A stretch of DNA of 64,000 nucleotides from Sporocytophaga sp. (GCF_017745095.1 NZ_JAGHZZ010000008.1:237830-301829), one strand, 5' to 3'; positions 9,071 to 18,201 are shown, numbered from the stretch's first letter. Numbers and translations: made by a program. Notes: a model not told the origin generated them from the sequence alone.

Positions 9071-10159
9071 ATGAATTTAAAATTCTGGGAAAAGAAAAAA
9101 GAACCACAAAAAAAGAAATCCAAAAGCAGAGAATGGGTTGACGCAATTGTATTTGCAGTTGTGGCTGCTACCCTCATCAGGTGGATTTTCATGGAAGCTT
9201 TTACTATCCCGACTCCTTCCATGGAAAAATCATTGCTAGTAGGTGACTTCCTATTTGTAAGTAAATTTCATTATGGAGCCAGAACCCCTAAAACTCCTTT
9301 ACAGATGCCATTGACGCATCAGAAAATATGGGGAACAGATATACCTTCCTACCTGGACTGGATACAATTGCCTCAATACAGGCTCCCTGGTATCAGCAAG
9401 GTTAAAAACAATGATGTTGTTGTATTTAACTGGCCACCGGAAGAAGGATATCCAACTGACCTGAAGACCAACTATATCAAAAGATGTATTGCTATTGGGG
9501 GAGACACTATAACCCTCAAAAAAGCTAAAGTTTTTGTTAACGGTAAACCTGTTACAGATCCTCCAAAATCTCAATACAGATATTTTATGGAAACACCGGA
9601 AGTATTCTCTTCAAAAGAATTCAGAAAATATGGAGTTACGGAATATCAGCCAGTTCAAAATGGGTTCTATATCTTTACCACAGAGGAGCAAGCTAATGTA
9701 TTTAAAGGTTTTCAGGGAATTAAAAGCGTAGAGCCGATCATCAGACCTGCAGGTGATCCGGAGCCGAGAATATTTCCAAACTCATCCAAATTTATCTGGA
9801 ACGAGGACAACTTCGGACCTCTTTGGGTGCCTGCAGAAGGTGCTACTATTCAGCTAACACCTGAAAACATTATTCTATACGGAACCACGATTAAAAATTA
9901 CGAAAACCTGGAAGACGTAAGATTAGAAGATGACAAGTTGTTTATTGATGGTAAAGAAGCGAAAGAATACACCTTCAAGCAGAATTACTATTTCATGATG
10001 GGTGACAACAGACACAACTCATTGGATTCAAGATACTGGGGCTTCGTGCCGGCAGATCACATAGTTGGAAAGGCCTTGTTTATCTGGCTTTCACTTGATC
10101 AGAACGGAGGTGTCACAGATAAGATACGCTGGAACAGATTCTTCAACATTATTAAATAA
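9071..10159 (+). CDS. lepB: Signal peptidase I
   Basis: A membrane-bound S26 serine/lysine endopeptidase that removes signal peptides on the periplasmic face. The N-terminal anchor is AIVFAVVAATLIRWIFMEAF (about 25-44). Box B carries the nucleophile Ser in IPTPSMEKSLLVGD, and the catalytic Lys is in NYIKRCIAIGGD. The C-terminal box GDNRHNSLDSRYWGFVP completes the fold. At 362 residues it is longer than E. coli LepB; the extra sequence is an insertion between the catalytic Lys and the last box (about 175-300), as is usual in Bacteroidota. A strong terminator ends the par-dap-lep run. Confidence 0.96.
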   Translation: MNLKFWEKKKEPQKKKSKSREWVDAIVFAVVAATLIRWIFMEAFTIPTPSMEKSLLVGDFLFVSKFHYGARTPKTPLQMPLTHQKIWGTDIPSYLDWIQLPQYRLPGISKVKNNDVVVFNWPPEEGYPTDLKTNYIKRCIAIGGDTITLKKAKVFVNGKPVTDPPKSQYRYFMETPEVFSSKEFRKYGVTEYQPVQNGFYIFTTEEQANVFKGFQGIKSVEPIIRPAGDPEPRIFPNSSKFIWNEDNFGPLWVPAEGATIQLTPENIILYGTTIKNYENLEDVRLEDDKLFIDGKEAKEYTFKQNYYFMMGDNRHNSLDSRYWGFVPADHIVGKALFIWLSLDQNGGVTDKIRWNRFFNIIK

Positions 10160-10160
10160 T

Positions 10161-10195
10161 AAAAAATCCCGGACCTAAAATCCGGGATTTTTTTA
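10161..10195 (+). terminator. Rho-independent terminator after lepB
   Basis: AAAAAATCCCGGA pairs with TCCGGGATTTTTT around a seven-base loop, with a T tract, directly after the lepB stop codon. Confidence 0.92.
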
Positions 10196-10253
10196 TGGTA
10201 TCTTTAAAAACTAGCCCCAATCCTAAAAATTAAAATTCTGAGATTATGGATAA

Positions 10254-10277
10254 GGAGACGCCAGCATGTGAGTCTCC
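10254..10277. repeat. REP-like small palindrome
   Basis: GGAGAC at 10254-10259 pairs with GTCTCC at 10272-10277 around a 12-base loop, between the lepB terminator and the end of ung. It resembles short REP-type palindromes, but only one copy was seen in the window. Confidence 0.3.
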
Positions 10278-10343
10278 ACACTTTAAATCCAGATTTGAGC
10301 TTCCTTTCTTACAACTTAAAACCTATTACTTACAACTTAATAA

Positions 10344-11006
10344 TTACCAGTCAATCTCCTTTTTGCCCATTTTCCTCAAATATTCATTTGTTTTGCTAAA
10401 ATGATTATTCCCAAAAAATCCTCTCTCAGCTGAAAATGGCGAAGGGTGCGCAGATTCCAGCACCAGGTGCTTTGAACGGTCAATTACACTGCCTTTTTTC
10501 TGAGCATAAGCCCCCCAAAGTATAAAAACCAAATGTTCCTTTTCTGAGGACAAAATCCTGATTACTTCATCAGTGAACTCTTCCCAACCTTTTTTCTGAT
10601 GTGACCCTGCCGTATTTGCACGAACTGTTAGAGTGGCATTTAACAAAAGTACCCCTTGTTTGGCCCATCTTTCGAGGTTACCAGATTTTGGTATCGGCTT
10701 GCCCAGATCCCTATTAATTTCTTTAAAAATATTCTTTAACGACGGAGGCAGGGCAACATGATCAGCTACAGAAAAACACAATCCATTTGCTTGTCCCGGT
10801 CCATGATATGGGTCTTGTCCGATAATTACAACCTCTACATTATCAAATATACACCACTCAAATGCATTAAAAATCTGATTTCCGGGAGGATAAATTGTAT
10901 GGTTTTGCCTTTCCTCTTTTAAAAAGTTTACCAAATTCTGAAAATATGGTTTTTCAAACTCCTGGGAAACTCTTGCCTTCCAGGAAGGCTCTATTTTAAC
11001 ATCCAT
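10344..11006 (-). CDS. ung: Uracil-DNA glycosylase (family 1)
   Basis: It excises uracil from DNA as the first step of base-excision repair. The 220-residue protein has all family-1 motifs: the water-activating loop GQDPYHGPGQANGLCFSV (about 63-80, catalytic Asp in GQDPYH), the GVLLLNATLTVR strand, and the DNA-intercalating HPSPFSAERGFFG loop (about 187-199, catalytic His). The ATG start sits just upstream of the conserved WKARVSQEFEKPYF segment. It is a stand-alone gene facing away from apaG. Confidence 0.97.
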   Translation of the reverse strand: MDVKIEPSWKARVSQEFEKPYFQNLVNFLKEERQNHTIYPPGNQIFNAFEWCIFDNVEVVIIGQDPYHGPGQANGLCFSVADHVALPPSLKNIFKEINRDLGKPIPKSGNLERWAKQGVLLLNATLTVRANTAGSHQKKGWEEFTDEVIRILSSEKEHLVFILWGAYAQKKGSVIDRSKHLVLESAHPSPFSAERGFFGNNHFSKTNEYLRKMGKKEIDW

Positions 11007-11222
11007 TTTAACCTAAAATTTTTAGAGTCTCAATTTAAAATCAGATTATTCAATAGACAAATTGTACTTAATTAATTTTAATAAACAGATATTATCAGCC
11101 ATCAATAAGGGCCTTTGATGTAGCGCTCAGAGCCTAAAAGATTTTCAAACAAAATCATTGATTTAAAAAAACTTCTCTTTAACTTTAGAGTTAAGAGTCA
11201 AAACTTCAAAACTCAGAAAAAT

Positions 11223-11609
11223 ATGGTAACAGAAATCACAGATGGTCTTAAAGTCAGCGTGGTTACCTCTTACCAGCCTGAGTATTCCAGCCCTTCTCAA
11301 TCTCATTTTGTTTTTACCTATAAAATCAGAATTGAAAATTTCAGCAATTACACAGTGCAATTACTTAAAAGACACTGGTATATCTATGATGCAAATGGCA
11401 TTATAAGAGAAGTAGAAGGCGAAGGCGTTGTAGGACAGCAACCTGTAATAGAACCAGGCCAGGCTCATGAGTATGTGTCAGGTTGTAATCTCAAAACAGA
11501 GTTGGGAAAAATGAAAGGTTCTTATCTTATGGAAAGAATCGTAGACGGAAAGCAATTCAAAGCAGTTATTCCGCAATTTGTAATGGTTGTGCCTTATAAA
11601 CTAAATTAA
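11223..11609 (+). CDS. apaG: ApaG domain protein (DUF525)
   Basis: A 128-residue single-domain protein of the ApaG family, a fibronectin-III-like beta fold linked in enterobacteria to Co2+/Mg2+ resistance and diadenosine tetraphosphate metabolism; its biochemical role is unsettled. Family motifs seen are FVFTYKIRIEN, LLKRHWYIYDANG and VVGQQPVIEPGQAHEYVSGC, the last being the most conserved stretch. The length matches the family. It lies 23 bases upstream of a methyltransferase gene on the same strand. Confidence 0.93.
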   Translation: MVTEITDGLKVSVVTSYQPEYSSPSQSHFVFTYKIRIENFSNYTVQLLKRHWYIYDANGIIREVEGEGVVGQQPVIEPGQAHEYVSGCNLKTELGKMKGSYLMERIVDGKQFKAVIPQFVMVVPYKLN

Positions 11610-11632
11610 TTTTCTAACAGAGTACTTTTTCA

Positions 11633-12421
11633 GTGAAGCGTTTTTTCTTTTTTATAACTAGTTATTTAAAATATTTTTTTTCATCCAAAGACGAACATTC
11701 AATTCACAGTCCTTTTGTCTTTAACCTCTACAGAGATATCATAAAAAAGAAAAAGCATTATTATGCTTTTGAAGATCTGAATAAGATCCGATACCATCTT
11801 TTATCTGATAGAACAGCTCTTAAAATTAATGATCTGGGAGCTGGCTCTAAAGTGAACCAGAGCAAAGAGCGATTTGTCTATGATATTGCAAAAAACTCCG
11901 GTAAAAGCTCCAAAATTTCAGAATTACTTTTCAGGCTGACCAATCATTTTCACCCTTCTACCTTGATAGACCTTGGTACCTCAGTAGGATTAACCACTTT
12001 GTATTTATCTAAAGCATCTCAGCATGGCACTATATATTCATTTGAGGGTTGTCATGAAACAGCTGAATATGCTAAGAAACTATTCAAATCTGCCAAATCA
12101 GATAACATCATTACAATAGAGGGAAACATTGACAACACACTACCCGCACAGTTAGAAAAAATCAAAAAAATAGACTTTGCTTATTTTGATGCCAACCACA
12201 CCTATGAAGCCACCAAAAGGTATTTCGAATGGTGCATCAAAAACATCCATAATGAGACACTTTTTATTTTTGATGATATCCACTGGTCTCCCGGAATGGA
12301 ACTTGCCTGGAAGGAGATAACAGAAGATCCTAGAACGGTGGTCACTATTGATCTCTTTGACATTGGCCTGGTGTTTTTCAGAAAAGAGCAACCGAAGCAG
12401 CACTTTATTTTGAAGCTATAA
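11633..12421 (+). CDS. Class I SAM-dependent methyltransferase (O-methyltransferase-like)
   Basis: A 262-residue protein starting at a GTG, since no in-frame ATG precedes the conserved region. The SAM-binding motif I is STLIDLGTSVGLTTLYLSKA (about 106-125), followed by an acidic residue (SFEGCHETAEYAKK) and a second motif KIDFAYFDANHTYEATKRYFEW, whose aspartates resemble those of cation-dependent O-methyltransferases. FIFDDIHWSPGMELAWKEI follows. The substrate cannot be told from sequence. It is probably co-transcribed with apaG. Confidence 0.8.
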   Translation: MKRFFFFITSYLKYFFSSKDEHSIHSPFVFNLYRDIIKKKKHYYAFEDLNKIRYHLLSDRTALKINDLGAGSKVNQSKERFVYDIAKNSGKSSKISELLFRLTNHFHPSTLIDLGTSVGLTTLYLSKASQHGTIYSFEGCHETAEYAKKLFKSAKSDNIITIEGNIDNTLPAQLEKIKKIDFAYFDANHTYEATKRYFEWCIKNIHNETLFIFDDIHWSPGMELAWKEITEDPRTVVTIDLFDIGLVFFRKEQPKQHFILKL

Positions 12422-12485
12422 GCTCAAAGCAGAAAGCTCAAAGTTAGATTTATTTACTTTTAGCTTCCTGCTTTGAGCTTTTTGC
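12422..12485. terminator. Bidirectional terminator between convergent genes
   Basis: AGCTCAAAGCAGaAAGCT (12421-12438) pairs with AGCTTcCTGCTTTGAGCT (12462-12479), with A and T tracts on either side. It fills the gap between the methyltransferase stop and the kdsA stop, so it can serve both strands. It is built from the dispersed AAAGC-type repeat. Confidence 0.8.
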
Positions 12486-13298
12486 TTACAATGCTTGTCT
12501 CAACCTCACCAACTTAATCATAAGATCTTCAAGATAATCTAATTTAAGCATGTTAGCGCCATCGGATTTTGCTACGCTTGGATTGGGGTGTGTTTCGATA
12601 AATAACCCGTCTGCCCCTACTGCTATTGCTGCTTTTGAAATTGTCTCAATTAGCTCTGGCTTTCCTCCAGAAACTCCTGAGGCCTGATTGGGCTGCTGAA
12701 GTGAATGCGTACAGTCCATAATTACAGGTACTCCTGTTTCTTTCATGGCTGGAATGTTTCTGTAATCTACCACCAAGTCAGTATATCCAAATGTATTACC
12801 TCTGTCGGTCAGCATTACCTTTTTATTTCCAGCATCTATAATTTTGTCTACTGCAAATTTCATAGCCTCTCCGGAAAGGAACTGTCCCTTTTTCACATTC
12901 ACAACTTTTCCTGTATTCGCAGCAGCAATCAAAAGATCTGTCTGACGACAAAGGAAAGCCGGGATCTGCAGAATGTCTACGTATTTAGCCGCCAATGCTG
13001 CATCACTGCTTTCGTGAATATCTGTAACTACAGGTACGCCAAATTTAGCCTTTACTTCAGCTAGGATTTCCAATGCCTTCTCATCCCCAATTCCCATAAA
13101 GGAACCACCTTTTGTACGATTAGCTTTTTTAAATGAGCTTTTGAAGATATATGGAATTTTAAGTTTTTCAGTAATAGCAATTACTTTTTCAGCTACCTCA
13201 AAGACATTTTCTTTGCTTTCTACCACACAAGGACCAGCAATCAGAAAGAAGTTTCCGGAATCAGTATGTTTGATTTCCGGCAAAAAGGATTTGATCAT
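12486..13298 (-). CDS. kdsA: 3-deoxy-8-phosphooctulonate (KDO-8-P) synthase
   Basis: It condenses phosphoenolpyruvate with arabinose-5-phosphate to KDO-8-phosphate, the committed step towards the KDO of LPS. The 270-residue TIM barrel shows FLIAGPCVVESKE (about 18-30), KSSFKKANRTKGGSFMGIG (PEP/A5P binding, about 53-71), VPVVTDIHE, QIPAFLCRQTDLL and LFIETHPNP. The residue before the final NPSVAKSDGANML is consistent with substrate and metal binding. Its presence indicates an LPS-type outer membrane. It is followed downstream by a bidirectional terminator. Confidence 0.97.
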   Translation of the reverse strand: MIKSFLPEIKHTDSGNFFLIAGPCVVESKENVFEVAEKVIAITEKLKIPYIFKSSFKKANRTKGGSFMGIGDEKALEILAEVKAKFGVPVVTDIHESSDAALAAKYVDILQIPAFLCRQTDLLIAAANTGKVVNVKKGQFLSGEAMKFAVDKIIDAGNKKVMLTDRGNTFGYTDLVVDYRNIPAMKETGVPVIMDCTHSLQQPNQASGVSGGKPELIETISKAAIAVGADGLFIETHPNPSVAKSDGANMLKLDYLEDLMIKLVRLRQAL

Positions 13299-13308
13299 TA
13301 TATACTTT

Positions 13309-13896
13309 TTATTTTTTTATCAGATAAATAAACAACTCCCTACCCGCACGAGGTGGAATTGAATTAGTACAAGTTTCGAAATATTTTATTTCAAAATAAG
13401 GACGAAAATAAGAAATATATTCCTCTTTTGTGCCCCCGAATGGTGGTTTATCATTATTTAAGGTATCATTAAAGAGAACACCTACAAGTCTGCCCCCGGG
13501 TTTGAGTAACTCTGCCATTTTAGCTGCGTATTCAGGTCTCAGTTTTGGATCCAGGGCACAAAAGAAAGTTTGCTCTATAATAATATCAAATGAGTCTTTT
13601 AAAAGAAAAAAATCAACATGCAAAAGTTGTTCAGCTGGAAACTCTGGAACTCTTTTTTTAAAATTCTCTAGGGGAAAAGCGGAAATATCAGCTACAAAAA
13701 CATTTTTAAACCCGGAACGGAAAACATACTCAGCTTCATGAGCGTTTCCACATCCGGGAACTAAAACGCGGAGATTCTTGTCTTTATCGTCAAGTTGATC
13801 AAAATAATCCTTAATCGGAGTAGTTATATTGGAAGCATCCCAACCAGTGTCGTTGGAGACGTATCTTTGATCCCAAAATTCTTTATTTAGATTCAT
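13309..13896 (-). CDS. TPMT-family SAM-dependent methyltransferase
   Basis: A 195-residue protein of the thiopurine S-methyltransferase-like family. It begins with the family pattern NKEFWDQRYVSNDTGWD, then SAM motif I RVLVPGCGNAHEAEYV (about 43-58) with the acidic residue in FVADIS, the TFFCALDPKLRPEYAAKMAELLKPGGRL segment, and a C-terminal AGRELFIYLIKK. Bacterial members methylate small thiol or selenium compounds or have unknown substrates. The gene ends 10 bases before kdsA on the same strand, so the two may be co-transcribed. Confidence 0.85.
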   Translation of the reverse strand: MNLNKEFWDQRYVSNDTGWDASNITTPIKDYFDQLDDKDKNLRVLVPGCGNAHEAEYVFRSGFKNVFVADISAFPLENFKKRVPEFPAEQLLHVDFFLLKDSFDIIIEQTFFCALDPKLRPEYAAKMAELLKPGGRLVGVLFNDTLNNDKPPFGGTKEEYISYFRPYFEIKYFETCTNSIPPRAGRELFIYLIKK

Positions 13897-14005
13897 ATCT
13901 AGCTGTAATTAACGCCCTTTTTTAAAAAAAAATTGATAAAATTGAATATATAATTAATTTTACAACGTAAACTTTAACAAAAAAGACACCTATTAACCAA
14001 CAATC

Positions 14006-14947
14006 ATGGCCGAAGTTAACGAACCAAAAGAAACGCAAAAAAGCGGAAGCAAAAAAGGCTTGATCATTGCTTTCATCATTATCTTATTGGCTATCAATGC
14101 CGTACAACTTTTTCTCAATATCAATAAAAGCAATGATATTGCAGTAAAGGACCAACAAATTGTTGAAGCAAACGCAAAAATTGACAGCACAACTTCAGAG
14201 TTGACCAAAGCAATTGACGACCTGAAATTAAAACAACAGGAGATTGCAAGACTTGGAGGGGATACTGCCACACTTGGAGAACAAATCAGAAGTCTGGAAG
14301 CGGAAAGTGTAAAACTGAAAAATGAAAGTGCTGCTAATTACAGCAAATACATTAAAATCAAGAAAGAGATAGACAAAGCAAATCAGATTGCCCGTGAAGC
14401 TTCAGCAGAAGTTGACAGACTTAAAGCTCAGCTAGCAGTTGCTGATTCAAGCATTAAAGATTACCAGAATAAAGTTGTTGCCAACCTAGACACTATTAGT
14501 AAACTAAAAGTTACCCAAAACGAACTTGCTGAAAAAGTGGCAATTGCCAGCGTATTAAAAGCAGAAAGTTTCCAAATAGACGCTATCACAGCAAAAGGTA
14601 AAGTTAAAGATGGTGGTGAGTTTAAAGCTAAGAGCATTGATAAACTAAAAATTTCATTCTACTTAGGCGATAACAAAGTTGCTAAACAGGAAGGAAAAGA
14701 GATTATTATGAGAGTGATCGAGCCAGATGGAAGCGCATTGTTTGATGTAGGAACAGGTGGAGGAAGCTTCCAGTTTGAAGGCAAAGAGATTTTTTACACC
14801 TTGAAACAAGATGTATTGTTCGACAACAGAAAACCTCAGGTTGTTTTCACCTATGTTAAAGGTAGTGCTTACAAGCCAGGAAAACATAATGTTGAAGTTT
14901 ATTCAGAAGGACATAAAATTGGAGAAGGAAGCTTCTTAGTGAAATAA
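14006..14947 (+). CDS. Single-pass coiled-coil membrane protein of unknown function
   Basis: I do not recognise a characterised family. The 313-residue protein has a charged N-terminus, one transmembrane segment (GLIIAFIIILLAINAVQLFL, about 23-42), then a long coiled coil (about 45-190, rich in Lys/Glu/Ala heptads such as LTKAIDDLKLKQQEIARLG), and a C-terminal beta-rich domain (about 195-313) ending GEGSFLVK. A type II topology with the coiled coil in the periplasm is inferred. The last residues and the terminator resemble the 3' end of the following gene. Confidence 0.75.
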   Translation: MAEVNEPKETQKSGSKKGLIIAFIIILLAINAVQLFLNINKSNDIAVKDQQIVEANAKIDSTTSELTKAIDDLKLKQQEIARLGGDTATLGEQIRSLEAESVKLKNESAANYSKYIKIKKEIDKANQIAREASAEVDRLKAQLAVADSSIKDYQNKVVANLDTISKLKVTQNELAEKVAIASVLKAESFQIDAITAKGKVKDGGEFKAKSIDKLKISFYLGDNKVAKQEGKEIIMRVIEPDGSALFDVGTGGGSFQFEGKEIFYTLKQDVLFDNRKPQVVFTYVKGSAYKPGKHNVEVYSEGHKIGEGSFLVK

Positions 14948-14985
14948 GTTTTTGAGCTGAAAGTTTAAAGCTAAAAGTATAAAGG

Positions 14986-15015
14986 AACCCTGACGAGATG
15001 ATCGTCGGGGTTTTG
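14986..15015 (+). terminator. Terminator after the coiled-coil gene
   Basis: AACCCTGACGA pairs with TCGTCGGGGTT (one G-T pair) around a short loop, followed by TTTT. It is preceded by an AAAGC-type repeat stretch at 14954-14983. Confidence 0.75.
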
Positions 15016-15057
15016 TGTTTTTATGGCTTTCAAAGTAAGATTAATTAAGATTTAAAA

Positions 15058-15088
15058 GAAACGAAGCAGCGTCGTTTCCTTAACTTCG
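15058..15088 (+). promoter_or_regulatory. Inverted repeat and -7-like box upstream of the T9SS cargo gene
   Basis: GAAACGA (15058-15064) and TCGTTTC (15072-15078) form a perfect 7-base inverted repeat with a 7-base spacer. TAACTTCG at 15081-15088 matches TAnnTTTG at seven of eight positions. The start codon follows 31 bases later. The layout looks like an operator overlapping a promoter. Confidence 0.35.
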
Positions 15089-15118
15089 TACATAGTAAAA
15101 AAATAATTTAATTTTTAT

Positions 15119-17608
15119 ATGAAAAGAGTACTACTGTTTTTATTGATTTTTATTCCATTTTGGGTAAATGGACAAGGATTCATAAAATATCAACAAGGAA
15201 TGTTTCCAGCAATTAAAGTCGACCAAAAAGGAAATTTTGAGGGATTAAGTATTTATAAAACTACTGGACCAGATAATTTTTGCAAGTTTGATTCATTAGG
15301 AAATACTCTTTCCTCAATAAACTTTTCTAATTCTCTTTCCTCTTTGTATGGAAGCGAAATTTATCCAGCAGATAGTAATAAGTACCTAATACTTGGCTCT
15401 GAAAATCAAATTTACAAATTAATAAAAACAGATACATTGGGAAATATTCTGTGGAATACTTCTCTTCCTTCTATAAAATCAAACCCAACTATTAAAGAAG
15501 ATATTCAAAAGCACATAGTGATAGCATACGGACGCTCCGGTAACAGTATTTCAATCCTAAATCCTGGGGGTGAAATTCTTTCATCAAAATCATATTCATT
15601 TTCAATTGCCGAAGTTTTTTCTACTTCAACTGGCTACTTAGTAGTTGGTAGCATAGATAATTACCTGATAGCTGCTGAAATCTTTGAAAATGGAGATATA
15701 GTTTGGATAAAAAAGTACGAGGGATCATTTTATAATTTTGTCCAAATTACTAAAGATGGCAGCTTCATTGCAGCCTTTAACAATGGTGATTTCATACGGT
15801 ATAATAATAAAGGAGAAACTCTTTGGACTAAAAAACTATCTAATGCTATATCTGTAAATTCAATTGCTGATGGTCACCTAATAGCGGCATTTTCAGACGG
15901 CACTATTATTAGATTTGATGAACAAGGAAATACATTATGGTCGAAAAAAGTCTTTTCAAAAGCTAAATTTCATAGTATCTCCTTCTCAGACAATGCTATT
16001 TTTGCTGGCTACTCAGCCGACAAAATTGATTGCTATATTACGAAAATAGATTTTGATGCCAATCTACTTTGGAACTCTCTTATTAAAACTAGTGAAATTG
16101 AAACGATTACACCTTTATCCGATGGGGGATTCATAGCAACATGTACAACCTATGCACAAAAAAGATATATCGGCTATACGTTGTTTGCAAGGGGGGATAA
16201 AAACGGCAAGATCTATCCGAACTATATTAAAGGCAAAATAATCAATGACATTAGTAATAATTGCTTACAAGATGCCGGAGATGCTGGTATTTCAGGAATA
16301 GCCATAAGAATAGAACCCCATAACTACTTTACATTCACCAATAATATAGGAGAATACACTTTCCCTGCTGACACTGGAGTTCTATACACTATTAGCCCGA
16401 TGGTAGAAATACATCAAACCTCTGAATGCTATCCCTTCAGAACTATTTCCTTTAATAAAAAGGAAACAGATTCCCTCAATAATAATTTTTACATTAAGAG
16501 AGATTTATGTCCTAAACTGATCTTAAATGCTAATATATCTTTAAATAAAGCCCGATGCTTCAATGGAGTTTCAACGATTGTTTGCAGTAATTTAGGGATC
16601 ACAAAAGCTGAAAACGTTGAGGTTTCACTAGAGGTACCTTCAGCATTTGTCATTAAAAACGCTTCTGTACCTTTTTCCTTAAGTGGAAATAAGTATTCAT
16701 TTAAAGCAGGCAATGTAGATCCCAATGGCGAATTAAAAATATCTATCACAGATTCCATTTCTTGTAATGCTCAGTTAGGAGAATCAGCTTATATAAGATC
16801 AACAGTAAGCACTAATACATCCTGTTTCAAACCAAGGTTGGTTAACGATACAGTCATCACAAAAATTAATATTGTAGGATCTTTTGACCCTAATGACAAA
16901 CAAGTATTTCCTACAAAAATAAATTTTGATGATTATGTAAATAGTAAGAAAGAACTTAAGTACATGATTCGATTTCAAAATACCGGAACCTGGCAAGCAA
17001 ATTTCATAAGGGTAATTGACACATTACCTTCAAGTCTTGAATTAAGCACAATTAGGAATATTAAAATAAGTCATCAATATTCAATGGAGGTTATTAAGAC
17101 CAATCCAACAATCATCGAATGGATCTTCGAAAACATCAACCTCCCCTACCAAAGCCAGAGCGAAGAGCTAAGTCAAGGCTTTATCTCTTTCACTATTGAC
17201 CTGAAAGATGAATTGGCGGATAAAACTATCGTATCCAATGGAGCAGCAATTTACTTTGATTACAATGAACCTGTTATCACAAACAGAGCCATTACTCTGA
17301 TCAGTTCTGAAGAGGTAACGGAAACGTATAAAGAATCTATCACGACAGGAACTCAAAAAGTTACTTCGAACCATTCCATCATTCTTTTCCCCAACCCAAT
17401 CACAGAATCTTCTGTCATAAGGATCTCTCCTGCTTTGAACTCATTTAAAACAGCTATCTATGACTCAAAAGGAATTAAACTTCTTGAAAAAGATGGCTCG
17501 GGAGATGAAGTTTCAATCCAAAGAAATGAGTTGAGACCGGGGATTTATTTCTTTCGCATTTACACAGAAAGTCAAGAGATTGGAACTGGGAGTTTTCTGG
17601 TGAAATAA
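15119..17608 (+). CDS. T9SS type A sorting-domain protein with beta-propeller and DUF7619-like region
   Basis: An 829-residue exported protein. A signal peptide (MKRVLLFLLIFIPFWVNGQ) is followed by propeller-like repeats of the form GxTLWTKKLS / GNTLWSKKVF (about 30-360), then a short SdrD-B-like segment (IKGKIINDISNNCLQDAGDAG, about 375), then a conserved region containing SFDPNDKQVFP and FQNTGTWQANFIRVIDTLP (about 590-640), typical of the DUF7619/DUF11-like domains of Bacteroidota. The last 75 residues are a type A T9SS sorting domain (LFPNPITESS to GIYFFRIYTESQ). Secretion to the cell surface is expected. Its molecular role is unknown. Confidence 0.85.
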   Translation: MKRVLLFLLIFIPFWVNGQGFIKYQQGMFPAIKVDQKGNFEGLSIYKTTGPDNFCKFDSLGNTLSSINFSNSLSSLYGSEIYPADSNKYLILGSENQIYKLIKTDTLGNILWNTSLPSIKSNPTIKEDIQKHIVIAYGRSGNSISILNPGGEILSSKSYSFSIAEVFSTSTGYLVVGSIDNYLIAAEIFENGDIVWIKKYEGSFYNFVQITKDGSFIAAFNNGDFIRYNNKGETLWTKKLSNAISVNSIADGHLIAAFSDGTIIRFDEQGNTLWSKKVFSKAKFHSISFSDNAIFAGYSADKIDCYITKIDFDANLLWNSLIKTSEIETITPLSDGGFIATCTTYAQKRYIGYTLFARGDKNGKIYPNYIKGKIINDISNNCLQDAGDAGISGIAIRIEPHNYFTFTNNIGEYTFPADTGVLYTISPMVEIHQTSECYPFRTISFNKKETDSLNNNFYIKRDLCPKLILNANISLNKARCFNGVSTIVCSNLGITKAENVEVSLEVPSAFVIKNASVPFSLSGNKYSFKAGNVDPNGELKISITDSISCNAQLGESAYIRSTVSTNTSCFKPRLVNDTVITKINIVGSFDPNDKQVFPTKINFDDYVNSKKELKYMIRFQNTGTWQANFIRVIDTLPSSLELSTIRNIKISHQYSMEVIKTNPTIIEWIFENINLPYQSQSEELSQGFISFTIDLKDELADKTIVSNGAAIYFDYNEPVITNRAITLISSEEVTETYKESITTGTQKVTSNHSIILFPNPITESSVIRISPALNSFKTAIYDSKGIKLLEKDGSGDEVSIQRNELRPGIYFFRIYTESQEIGTGSFLVK

Positions 17609-17651
17609 GTTTTAAAGCTGAAAGCTGAAAGCCTAAAGCAAAAATTGCAAC

Positions 17652-17684
17652 AAACCCTGATGAGATAATTGTCAGGGTTTACTA
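17652..17684 (+). terminator. Terminator after the T9SS cargo gene
   Basis: AAACCCTGA (17652-17660) pairs perfectly with TCAGGGTTT (17672-17680). The T tract is short. The sequence resembles the terminator at 14986-15015. Confidence 0.65.
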
Positions 17685-17766
17685 TTTATACACCAGTAAA
17701 AAATACTATATTTCAAATACTTACCATCAAAACGCACTTTACAATAAAACCTCCCTTAAAGATTTT

Positions 17767-17796
17767 TTTGTTTTCCGGTAATTCTCAGTATATTTG
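17767..17796 (+). promoter_or_regulatory. Bacteroidota-type promoter of rpsF-rpsR-rplI
   Basis: TTTG at 17767-17770 and TATATTTG at 17789-17796 match the -33 TTTG and -7 TAnnTTTG consensus with an 18-base spacer. The rpsF ATG lies 37 bases downstream. It is the best promoter match I saw in the window. Confidence 0.75.
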
Positions 17797-17832
17797 CGGT
17801 CCTAAAAATTATCATTTTACATAAAAGTAATT

Positions 17833-18201
17833 ATGGAATTAAATAACTACGAGACGGTATTCATTTTAACTCCCGTTTTGTCTGAAGCTCAGATGAAGGA
17901 TACCGTAGAAAAATTTAAGCAGGTTCTGAAAGATCAGGGTGCTCAAATCATTAACGAGGAGAACTGGGGTCTGAAAAAGCTAGCTTACCCTATTAACCAC
18001 AAAACTACAGGTTTCTACACGCTTATCGAATTCAACGCGAAGCCTACTACAATCAACACTTTGGAGATTGAGTACAAACGTGATGAGAGAGTGATGAGAT
18101 TCTTGACTGTATCTCTTGATAAACATGCTGTTGCTTACAACAACAAGAGAAGAAAAGGTGAATTTAAGAAATCAGCTGAAAAACAGGAGGAAAAAGCATA
18201 A
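17833..18201 (+). CDS. rpsF: 30S ribosomal protein S6
   Basis: A 122-residue primary rRNA-binding protein of the small subunit platform that partners S18. The ferredoxin-like fold starts with [24 protein letters not shown] and contains the conserved [18 protein letters not shown] and [15 protein letters not shown] strands. The C-terminal tail is Lys/Glu-rich. Its stop overlaps the rpsR start by one base (TAATG), so rpsF and rpsR are translationally coupled, as is common in this conserved operon. Confidence 0.97.
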   Translation: MELNNYETVFILTPVLSEAQMKDTVEKFKQVLKDQGAQIINEENWGLKKLAYPINHKTTGFYTLIEFNAKPTTINTLEIEYKRDERVMRFLTVSLDKHAVAYNNKRRKGEFKKSAEKQEEKA

